In this document: piece after piece, positions 1 through 5,520 of the stretch
How the letters are laid out: the number at the start of each line of letters is the position of its first letter
Position numbering within the stretch: position 1 is the first letter of the stretch
Assembly: GCA_018715585.1 (NCBI GenBank)
Contig: DVLH01000317.1
Location: forward strand, 1 to 5,520
DNA: 5,520 nt
Reading direction: 5' to 3'
Source: Candidatus Aphodomonas merdavium
GTDB lineage: Bacteria > Bacillota > Clostridia > Christensenellales > Aristaeellaceae
The notes under the pieces: model-generated
Databases searched by the model: none
What the model was told of the DNA's origin: nothing
Seen by the model: only the letters and a program-made list of their open reading frames with translations
Translations under genes and position numbers: made by a program

Positions 1-87
1 GCGATCCTTGCCAACCTTTCCGGCCGCGGCGACAAGGACATCGACTACGTCATCGAGCACTATGGCAACGGAGAAAACTACCTTTGA
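1..87 (+). CDS. trpB: Tryptophan synthase beta chain, C-terminal end (partial)
   Basis: Only the last 28 codons and a TGA stop are in the window; the gene starts beyond the left edge. The visible peptide contains NLSGRGDKDIDYV near its start. This is the conserved C-terminal signature of TrpB, the PLP enzyme that joins indole and L-serine to make L-tryptophan. In the family, the Ser of LSGRGDKD contacts the pyridine nitrogen of PLP (Ser377 in E. coli); here it is residue 7 of the fragment. The tail continues about 15 residues past GDKD and ends in Asn-Tyr-Leu, a normal TrpB length. No trpA follows: the next feature is a terminator-like hairpin, then genes on the opposite strand. TrpB therefore ends its transcription unit, unlike the common trpB-trpA order. 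It could be classical TrpB or the stand-alone TrpB2 type, and 28 residues cannot decide. Family assignment is fairly sure, subtype is open. Confidence 0.82.
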   Translation, partial: AILANLSGRGDKDIDYVIEHYGNGENYL

Positions 88-116
88 TTCGATGCCGTTT
101 TTTCGCTGGGTTTAAC

Positions 117-144
117 AAGGCGGCTCCCGGACGGGAGCCGCCTT
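117..144. terminator. Strong inverted repeat between converging genes, probable bidirectional terminator
   Basis: Left arm 117-128 (AAGGCGGCTCCC) pairs perfectly with right arm 133-144 (GGGAGCCGCCTT) around the tetraloop GGAC, giving a 12-bp stem with a 10-bp GC-rich core. It begins 30 nt after the trpB stop and lies beyond the 3' end of the GH78 gene on the other strand. On the plus strand the stem runs into TTTGGCTTG, on the minus strand into TTGTTAAA. Neither U-tract is classic, so termination strength is uncertain. The position between two converging units and the near-symmetric form fit a shared terminator. It must serve mainly trpB, since it is 145 nt past the GH78 stop. Confidence 0.7.
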
Positions 145-237
145 TGGCTTGTGAATGACCTGGCTATACCTTCTTTTCCTATCCGCATGCTCCCTTTTCC
201 CGAAGCGGCGTTAATTGCCTGCCCGGCAAACGCAAGC

Positions 238-267
238 GCCACCGCCAAGGAATATCCCGGCGGCGGC
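238..267 (-). terminator. Possible 3' hairpin of the GH78 transcript
   Basis: On the minus strand GCCGCCGCC (267 to 259) pairs with GGCGGTGGC (246 to 238). This gives nine pairs including one G-U, around a 12-nt loop GGGATATTCCTT that can itself form a short inner stem. It begins 21 nt past the GH78 TAA stop. Read as plus-strand RNA, the G-U pair becomes an A-C mismatch, so the structure favours the minus-strand transcript. No U-run follows (GCTTGCGTTTG), so it is not a classic intrinsic terminator. It may instead protect the 3' end or assist termination at the 117-144 hairpin. Chance pairing in GC-rich DNA is possible. Confidence 0.35.
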
Positions 268-288
268 ACGAACCAATGGGTAAAGCGT

Positions 289-3096
289 TTAGGCTTTTGC
301 CTGTGCAGCAAGCGGATAAACAAAGCGGTAGTCGCCGGACCCTACGCGCACTTCCAGCCGCTCGCCCATGGCCTGCACGCTCAGCACGCCCTGCGCGCTT
401 TGCAGCGGCGCGCCGCTTTCCGTCACGGTTTCTCCTGCCGCCTCCGGCAGCGAGACGACCGCAGTCGTATTGGCGGGAATGGTCGCGCGAAGCGTCATCA
501 TTCCGTCCTCAATCTGCCAGGCGCTTTCAATCCTGCCGTGCACACAATCGTAGCTGGCCTGCGCGCTGCTCAGGCGTTCATCCAGCTCCGGACAGATGCG
601 GATAGCGGAAAACCCGGGCGCATCCGGGCGGATACCGGCGACGGTGCTAAAGAGCCAGTTGCCGATGACACCGTTGGCGCATTGCAGGAAGGAGACGGGG
701 TTGACGCTGCCGTCTGGCATAACCGCCTGCCAGCCTTCCCAGATCCCCGTCGCACCGCGCTCCACCTCGTAGAGCCAGGACGGCGGCTGGGTGTTAAAGA
801 GGCAATCATACGCCTGGCGCACATGGCCATGGCTTGTGAGCACGTCGGGCAGGTATTGCGTAGAGGAAAAGCCCGTGTCCATCCGCCCGCCGTTTTCGCG
901 CATCAGCTCCAGCAGATGGTTCAGGATTTTCTCTTCACAGCCCTCCGGCGCAATATGGAAGAACAGCGCAAACACCTGCGCCCCCTGGCGGTCTTCCTTG
1001 GGCATGCCGTTTTCGTCAAACAGCTCGGCATGGCATGCTTCACGGATCTTTTGCGCAAGCTGCCGGTAGCGCTGCACATCTTCAGGCTTATGAAGCAATC
1101 CGGCTATCTTCGCCATCAGGTCGGCGGAATAAACGTAAAAGCAGCTGGGCGTAAAATATTTCAGCGGCCATTTGCGCGGCAAATAGCGGAAATTGCCGTT
1201 TTCGTCCGTGCAGTCGCTCGGCGTCAGCCAATCGCCGTATTGCCAGCCCGTGTTCCAAATATACTTGAGGTGTTCTGCGCGCTCCGGCGCCAGCTCGCCG
1301 ATGTCCGGTGGATTCAGCGCCGCCTGTCCCGCAGCATATTCCATCCACTTTTCCATCATTGCATAGTTTTCTTCCAAAATGCGCACATCGCCATAGCGCT
1401 GGTAATGCATCCAAGGTACGATGATGCACGCATCGCCCCAGCCGGCGGCCGTGTTTTTGCCGCGCCGCTCGTCCGATTCGTCATAGCTGCGCCAGTTGGG
1501 CACGATAAACGGGATTTTGCCGTCCGCGCGCTGCTCCAGGCGCATCATGGCCAGCCAGCGCCGCCAGAAAGCTTCAATGCCCAGGTTGTAGCAGGCCGTT
1601 TCCACCACCATCTGCGCATCCCCCGTCCAACCGGCCCGCTCGCGGTCCGGGTTATCGGTGGGAATGCCAATGAAATTGCCAAAGAACGACCAGCGGATGT
1701 TCTCCTGCAGGCGGTTCACCCGCGCATCCGAGCAGCGAAACGTCCCCGCTTGCGCCACATTGGAGCTTATGCTTAGCGCCCAAATATTCTCCTCGTCCAG
1801 CTGCACGTCGCCGCGAACCATTACATAGCGGAACCCGTGATAAACAAACAGCGGTTCGTGTATACCCTTGCCTTCCGGGCCAAGGACAAACGTATCCGTC
1901 GCCTGATTGTAATTGCCGGTGATGTTCAGCGAATACTCCCCATGCTCGTTGAGCTGCTGGGTGTAGTGGAATGTAACGGCAGTTCCCGGCACGCCGGAAA
2001 AAGCGATGTGCGCTTTTCCGGACGTCACCTGTCCAAAGTCAATGATGGTGTCGCCTTTGGGCGTCTTGAGCACGCATTTGTGCGGATATGTTTCGCGCAC
2101 GCGAATCGGTTCGGCATTTTGCCCGCGCAACACATCCTTGCCGCCAGGCAAGCAGGTGACTTCTTTCCAGCCAGCCGCATGAAAGCCGGGGCTCGACCAG
2201 CCCGGCTGGTCCAAATTTGCGTCGTACTTTTCGCCCATGTAAATTTCGGCATAGCAGTATGGGCTTTGCGCGCTGACAAAGGAGCCGTCCGAGCAGATTT
2301 CCATGCTCGTGCCGTCCGTAAAAGTGATGACAAGCTTCAAAAGCGCGCTGATCTTATCGCCGTATTGGCAGGAGGCGCTGTAGAGGCCGATGATGCCGGA
2401 CCACCAGCCCGGAGCAATGTGGAGGCCTACCGCGTTGGGGCCTTCCTGCAGCATACCGGTCACGTCATAGGTTTGATACTGCAAATATTTATCGTAGCAG
2501 GTCGGCTCCGGCGTCAGCTCCAGATCCCCCACGCGCTGCCCGTTAATCTCCAGGCGGTAAAGCCCGTGCGCCGTTGCATACGCGCGCGCCTTTTTCACAG
2601 GCTTTTGCAGCAGGAACTCCCGCCGCATCAGTTGGCAAGGCACGCAGCGCTCCGTATCCGGAAGCTCCTCGTACACGCGAAAATCCTTCACCATCTGTTG
2701 GGTGGCAAACTGCGCGCGCTGCGGCGGCTCGATAAAATACGCGCCGTCCCAATCCTCCAAACGCAAAAGCCCCGTCTCCCACCAGGCGGCGGAATCGGCC
2801 CATGCCTGTTCGCCATGGTTATCCCAGACGCAGACGGACCAAAAATACCGCGTTGCCGAGGCAAACGCAACGCCCGCAACGTCGCAAACGTTCCGCGCGC
2901 TTTCCACCCGGCCCGAGTCAAACACATCGCCTTGCCGGGCGGCGATGGACGCCTCCTGCGTGGAGACGATCACGCGATACGCCGTCTGCATGGTATGGCG
3001 GCGGCCGCTTTGCATGCGCCAGGTCAAGCGCGGCGCCCGAAAGTCAACGCCAATCGGGTTGCACAGCGCCTCACAGCGGAGTCCCTCTACCTTCAT
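289..3096 (-). CDS. Alpha-L-rhamnosidase, glycoside hydrolase family 78, cytoplasmic
   Basis: This 935-residue protein should hydrolyse terminal non-reducing alpha-L-rhamnose by inversion. Domain order matches bacterial GH78 (borders are estimates): an N-terminal beta-sandwich opening with the family-like LRCE....NPIGVD...PRLTW (residues 6-26, region 1-110), rhamnosidase N-domain (about 155-320), a second beta domain (335-440), the (alpha/alpha)6 catalytic barrel (440-800), and a C-terminal beta domain from GIRPDAPGFSAIRI (821-834). The general-acid motif is DNPDRERAGWTGD (481-493) with likely acid Glu486; the likely base is Glu787 in GATGIWEGW (781-789). GWGDA (552-556) and GDWL (621-624) are further barrel signatures. 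The motif normally written SFNHYA reads SFLQCA (802-807), so a usually conserved His is Gln805. There is no signal peptide or membrane segment, and 23 Cys fit a cytosolic enzyme of an anaerobe. The ATG lies 6 nt after the GH51 stop, with AGAGGA (3106-3111) 9 nt upstream. It is the last gene of the unit. The family is very sure, the exact substrate is not known. Confidence 0.95.
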   Translation of the reverse strand: MKVEGLRCEALCNPIGVDFRAPRLTWRMQSGRRHTMQTAYRVIVSTQEASIAARQGDVFDSGRVESARNVCDVAGVAFASATRYFWSVCVWDNHGEQAWADSAAWWETGLLRLEDWDGAYFIEPPQRAQFATQQMVKDFRVYEELPDTERCVPCQLMRREFLLQKPVKKARAYATAHGLYRLEINGQRVGDLELTPEPTCYDKYLQYQTYDVTGMLQEGPNAVGLHIAPGWWSGIIGLYSASCQYGDKISALLKLVITFTDGTSMEICSDGSFVSAQSPYCYAEIYMGEKYDANLDQPGWSSPGFHAAGWKEVTCLPGGKDVLRGQNAEPIRVRETYPHKCVLKTPKGDTIIDFGQVTSGKAHIAFSGVPGTAVTFHYTQQLNEHGEYSLNITGNYNQATDTFVLGPEGKGIHEPLFVYHGFRYVMVRGDVQLDEENIWALSISSNVAQAGTFRCSDARVNRLQENIRWSFFGNFIGIPTDNPDRERAGWTGDAQMVVETACYNLGIEAFWRRWLAMMRLEQRADGKIPFIVPNWRSYDESDERRGKNTAAGWGDACIIVPWMHYQRYGDVRILEENYAMMEKWMEYAAGQAALNPPDIGELAPERAEHLKYIWNTGWQYGDWLTPSDCTDENGNFRYLPRKWPLKYFTPSCFYVYSADLMAKIAGLLHKPEDVQRYRQLAQKIREACHAELFDENGMPKEDRQGAQVFALFFHIAPEGCEEKILNHLLELMRENGGRMDTGFSSTQYLPDVLTSHGHVRQAYDCLFNTQPPSWLYEVERGATGIWEGWQAVMPDGSVNPVSFLQCANGVIGNWLFSTVAGIRPDAPGFSAIRICPELDERLSSAQASYDCVHGRIESAWQIEDGMMTLRATIPANTTAVVSLPEAAGETVTESGAPLQSAQGVLSVQAMGERLEVRVGSGDYRFVYPLAAQAKA

Positions 3097-3102
3097 CCCT
3101 CT

Positions 3103-4602
3103 TTATCCTCTTTTCCTCATGAAAATAACGTTCCAGCTGAGCGGTTCAAGCGCAATACGGCCATCCCGGGAGGCTGCGCCTTCCTGCGGCGTGACGCGCT
3201 GCGGATTAGCAGCGTCGTTGACGGCAAGCAGATCCGGCGATGTCATCTGCACATGGCGCGCAATTTCCAACCCGCCAAACGCCCGCGCATCTACCCGCAG
3301 AACGACCGGTTCCTGCGCGCGGTTGATGACAAACACATTCACGCTGCCGTCGTCCATCAGCACGGCAAGCGTATCCAGCGCCGGCACGGCGCCATATCCG
3401 CCGCCGTCGCACAGCGGCAAGTTGCCTGCGCTCTGCAGCACCGTTCCCCGTCCATAGCGGGAAAGGTGGTAGAAAGGCCAATACGTCGTCTGCCGCCAGG
3501 CAGGTCCGCCGTTTTGCGTCATGATGGGCGCAATGGCGTTGACGAGCTGCGCCATGCAGGCAATCTTGATGCGGTCCGCGCGGCGCAAAAGCGCCAGGAA
3601 CATGCCGCCCGTCACGAGCGCATCCTCAAAGGTGTACACGTCCTCCAGCAACGCAGGCGCTTTTTCCCGTTCGGTACGGCCGCGCATGGCTTCGTCCGCC
3701 GCCTTGGAATGATACCAGACGTTCCACTCGTCAAAGGAGAGCGAGAGCTTCTTTTTGCTGCGCCGCTTGGCGCCCTCCGCATCGCATAGCGCGAGCACCT
3801 GGGCAATGTATTCGTCCATACCGCTAGGCTGCAAAAGGTACTCCACCGGCTTCATGCCTGGTTCTTTGGCGCAATAGCGGTGTACGGAAAGATAATCGAT
3901 CGAATCATAGCAGCGGGAAAGGACGCCCGACTCCCAGTTTCCAAACTGCGGCAGCGGCGAGGACGAACCGCAGGCGACCACCTCCAGATGCGGGTCAACC
4001 ATCTTCATGATCTTGGCTGCCTCGTTTGCAAGCAGGCCATAGTTTTCCGGCGTCTTTTCGCCCATCTGCCAAGGCGCATCCATCTCGTTGCCAAGGCACC
4101 ACAGCCGGATGCCGAACGGGTCCGCGGCGCCGTTTTTGCGGCGCAAATCGCTGTAATAGCTGCCGCCGGCGATGTTGGCATACTCCACGAGGTTGCGCGC
4201 ATCTTCAAGTCCGCGCGTCCCCAGGTTGATGGCATAAAAAAGGCGGCAACCGGCTTTTTGCGCCCAGGCCGCAAATTCGTGCAGCCCGACTTCGTTGCTC
4301 TCCAGCGCCGGCCAGGCAAGGCTCAGGCGCACCGGGCGCTCCTGCAACGGGCCCACGGAGTCCTCCCAGCGAAAGCCGGAAACAAAGTTACCGCCGGGAT
4401 AGCGCACAAGCGTAATCCCCAACTCGCGCACCAGCGCAAGCACGTCCGTGCGCATGCCGTCGGCATCTGCGCTGGGATGGCCCGGCTCGTAAATGCCGCC
4501 GTATACCGCTCGCCCCACATGCTCCACAAACGAGCCAAACATGCGCTCGTCAACGCGGGCCAGGCAAAAATCGCGATCCAAAACAAGGGTTGCTTCTAAC
4601 AC
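3103..4602 (-). CDS. abfA: Intracellular alpha-L-arabinofuranosidase, glycoside hydrolase family 51
   Basis: This 499-residue enzyme releases terminal alpha-L-arabinofuranose from arabinan, arabinoxylan or arabinosyl glycosides by a retaining mechanism. The N-terminus reads MFGSFVEHVGRAVYGGIYEP (21-40), the GH51 signature. The (beta/alpha)8 barrel carries the acid/base Glu173 in WCLGNEMDAPWQ (168-179) and the nucleophile Glu292 in SFDEWNVWYHS (289-299). Their 119-residue spacing equals that of the Geobacillus enzyme (Glu175, Glu294). VRYPGGNFVSGF (66-77) is also typical. The C-terminal beta domain runs from about 385 and ends SWNVIFMRKRG. NEMDA replaces the usual NEMDG next to the acid. Length matches the roughly 500-residue intracellular members, and no signal peptide is present. 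I chose the GTG at 4602 because GGAGGAG (4608-4614) sits 5 nt before it and residue 2 onward fits the family. An in-frame TTG at 4632 would put that site inside the coding region. Family members are often hexamers. It follows the trimerisation-domain gene by 13 nt and precedes GH78 by 6 nt. Confidence 0.95.
   Translation of the reverse strand: MLEATLVLDRDFCLARVDERMFGSFVEHVGRAVYGGIYEPGHPSADADGMRTDVLALVRELGITLVRYPGGNFVSGFRWEDSVGPLQERPVRLSLAWPALESNEVGLHEFAAWAQKAGCRLFYAINLGTRGLEDARNLVEYANIAGGSYYSDLRRKNGAADPFGIRLWCLGNEMDAPWQMGEKTPENYGLLANEAAKIMKMVDPHLEVVACGSSSPLPQFGNWESGVLSRCYDSIDYLSVHRYCAKEPGMKPVEYLLQPSGMDEYIAQVLALCDAEGAKRRSKKKLSLSFDEWNVWYHSKAADEAMRGRTEREKAPALLEDVYTFEDALVTGGMFLALLRRADRIKIACMAQLVNAIAPIMTQNGGPAWRQTTYWPFYHLSRYGRGTVLQSAGNLPLCDGGGYGAVPALDTLAVLMDDGSVNVFVINRAQEPVVLRVDARAFGGLEIARHVQMTSPDLLAVNDAANPQRVTPQEGAASRDGRIALEPLSWNVIFMRKRG
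3106..3111 (-). promoter_or_regulatory. Ribosome binding site of the GH78 gene, inside the GH51 3' end
   Basis: On the minus strand AGAGGA lies 9 nt before the GH78 ATG (3096) and just before the GH51 TAA stop (3103-3105). A second purine run, AGAGGG, directly abuts the ATG and is too close to serve as the site. Because the site lies within the GH51 coding end, ribosomes finishing GH51 can keep it open, which suggests translational coupling. Confidence 0.6.
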
Positions 4603-4607
4603 GCGTT

Positions 4608-4614
4608 CTCCTCC
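4608..4614 (-). promoter_or_regulatory. Ribosome binding site that fixes the GH51 start
   Basis: GGAGGAG on the minus strand, followed by the 5-nt spacer AACGC and then GTG (4602-4600). It starts 1 nt after the TGA stop of the upstream gene (4616-4618), so it fills the intergenic gap. It is the strongest Shine-Dalgarno match in the window, and it excludes the in-frame TTG at 4632, which would overlap the upstream gene by 17 nt. Confidence 0.85.
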
Positions 4615-4615
4615 G

Positions 4616-5520
4616 TCAATAGTCAAGCGCAACTACGCAGTATCCCGGCATGCAGGGCAGCGTAAATGCGTTTTGGCATAGCGCAAGCTCTGCGCCCTCC
4701 GGCGCCACGCTCGCGCACTTCAAACTCTCGGGCACGCGCAAGCGCACGTGCAGCTGATAAACCGGTGTGGATTCCTCGATGATGTCAATCGTCGCGGATT
4801 TCCGCACAGGGATATAGTTGAGCAAATGCAGGCAATACCGCCTCTGCTGCGGCTGATGCAGGAGCGACACGAGCATCGTGGAAGGCCCATCCGTCTCCAC
4901 AAGCATACCGCCGCGCAGCTTCAAAATGGCGTTTCGCACAAGCAGCTTGCACCACAGCGGCGCACACTGCCGGTACTGCGAAAAGAGCGGATGAGCGAAC
5001 AAAAGCACATTGCCGTTTTGAAACGCAACGGGATACGTCTCGCCATAGGCGCAAGGCGCGTATTGATGCGAGCAAAACGCGCTGCCTTCGCGCTGAAAAT
5101 AGGGACCGCATGCAAAAACAAGCGGGATGGCTTCCTGCGCTTGCACCGCCTGGCCCTGGCGGTACATCACGCACGGCGCATCTTCCTCCAGTCCTTCGCA
5201 CAGAAAGCCGCTGGGCAGCAGAAAGTCCGGATACGGCTTGCGCGCGCCCAAATGCTCAACGCCAAAGCACGCAGGGTAGCGTCCGTCTTCCGTCAGGTTT
5301 TCCCCAAAGGCGACAACGCATCCGCCCGCCTGCACATAGGCGTCAAGCTTGCGTTCAAACGCGGCTTGCAAATGCAGGTCATCCGCCAGAAGCAAAAGCG
5401 GCCAGCGTTTTGCATCGAGTTCGAAGCGCTGGTCAATGATGTCATACTGTAGCCCCAGCTCATCCAGCAGCTGCGCCGCACCCATCACGCTTTCGGGGAT
5501 TTGTTGTTCGTATCGATAAG
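4616..5520 (-). CDS. Glycoside-hydrolase-like protein with beta-galactosidase-type trimerisation domain, C-terminal part (partial)
   Basis: The reading frame is open to the right edge; 300 residues and the TGA stop are visible, so the true start is outside. The GTG at 5488 is internal, since family-like sequence continues upstream of it (YEQQIPES). Residues about 7-200 look like the glutamine-amidotransferase-like fold used as a trimerisation domain in GH42 and in the hypothetical glycosyl hydrolase 6 (GHL6) group: PESVMGAAQLLDELGLQYDI, then LLLLADDLHL, YVQAGGCVVAFG, LLFAHPLFSQY, and LLVRNAILKL. Residues about 205-300 are a beta-rich tail with HLLNYIPVRK and IDIIEESTPVY, a pattern I associate with GHL6-type proteins. 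The catalytic barrel would be N-terminal and is not in the window, so the substrate cannot be read. About 16 Cys in 300 residues suggest a cytosolic protein. It is the first visible gene of the unit with GH51 and GH78, so a role in the same oligosaccharide breakdown is inferred. A GH42 beta-galactosidase is the main alternative; recognition is from memory of sequence style. Confidence 0.68.
   Translation of the reverse strand, partial: YRYEQQIPESVMGAAQLLDELGLQYDIIDQRFELDAKRWPLLLLADDLHLQAAFERKLDAYVQAGGCVVAFGENLTEDGRYPACFGVEHLGARKPYPDFLLPSGFLCEGLEEDAPCVMYRQGQAVQAQEAIPLVFACGPYFQREGSAFCSHQYAPCAYGETYPVAFQNGNVLLFAHPLFSQYRQCAPLWCKLLVRNAILKLRGGMLVETDGPSTMLVSLLHQPQQRRYCLHLLNYIPVRKSATIDIIEESTPVYQLHVRLRVPESLKCASVAPEGAELALCQNAFTLPCMPGYCVVALDY

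Noticed and set aside
145..288. Possible promoter or small RNA in the remaining intergenic DNA
   Set aside because: Both flanking units converge on this stretch, and I see no convincing paired -35 and -10 boxes. Only the hairpin at 238-267 could be supported.
78..323. 81-codon minus-strand open frame between GH78 and trpB, with a short hydrophobic stretch (YSLAVALAFAGQ)
   Set aside because: It overlaps the GH78 end in another frame, runs through the terminator-like stem, and overlaps the trpB stop on the other strand. It resembles nothing I recognise, so chance is the simpler reading.
151..1776. 541-codon plus-strand open frame opposite the GH78 3' half
   Set aside because: Same reverse-codon register effect. 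It begins in the intergenic region, ends at a CTA leucine codon of GH78, and has no family resemblance.
1837..3789. 650-codon plus-strand open frame spanning GH78 and GH51
   Set aside because: It is the exact reverse-codon register of two genes with clear catalytic motifs, its translation is Arg/His/Ala-rich with no recognisable fold, and it crosses the gene junction without a ribosome binding site that I can see.
4748..5452. 234-codon plus-strand open frame opposite the trimerisation-domain gene
   Set aside because: Reverse-codon register of a convincing coding region; Arg/Lys/His-rich translation without a motif.
5486..5488. GTG as a true start of the rightmost gene
   Set aside because: The frame stays open to the window edge, and the upstream residues (YEQQIPES) continue the domain pattern. 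No ribosome binding site precedes the GTG, and a hydrolase of this type needs a large N-terminal domain.

Overview
The window is a GC-rich piece of bacterial chromosome. It looks like a Gram-positive anaerobe of the Clostridia type, probably from a gut or plant-polymer-degrading community. The reasons are strong purine-rich Shine-Dalgarno sites (GGAGGAG), a GTG start, cysteine-rich cytoplasmic enzymes (23 Cys in the largest protein), and tightly packed carbohydrate-degrading genes of a kind common in Firmicutes. The taxon is an inference from style and was not checked by any search.

Layout. Positions 1-87 (+) are the last 28 codons of a tryptophan synthase beta chain (TrpB) gene. A strong, nearly symmetrical hairpin (117-144) follows it. 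Positions 88-288 hold no gene; besides that hairpin they carry a second one (238-267) that pairs better as RNA of the minus strand. From 289 to the right edge, everything lies on the minus strand as one compact unit, transcribed right to left. In order of transcription it holds: the C-terminal 300 residues of a glycoside-hydrolase-like protein with a beta-galactosidase-type trimerisation domain (4616-5520, running off the edge); a GH51 alpha-L-arabinofuranosidase (3103-4602); and a GH78 alpha-L-rhamnosidase (289-3096). The gaps are 13 nt and 6 nt, each with its own ribosome binding site, so co-transcription and translational coupling are likely. The promoter and any regulator or transporter must lie beyond the right edge.

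How the genes work together. GH51 and GH78 remove terminal alpha-L-arabinofuranosyl and alpha-L-rhamnosyl residues. Neither has a signal peptide, so both should act inside the cell on imported oligosaccharides or glycosides. Plausible sources are rhamnogalacturonan I side chains, arabinan fragments, or arabinosyl/rhamnosyl plant glycosides. The third protein belongs to a poorly characterised hydrolase-like group and is the least understood part of the locus. The converging trpB and hydrolase units are probably unrelated in function and share only the intergenic terminator region.

I see no mobile element, CRISPR array, tRNA, rRNA or riboswitch. I do not see a clearly new biological system here. 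The points most worth a second look are the uncharacterised trimerisation-domain protein and the unusual active-site neighbourhood of the GH78 enzyme.
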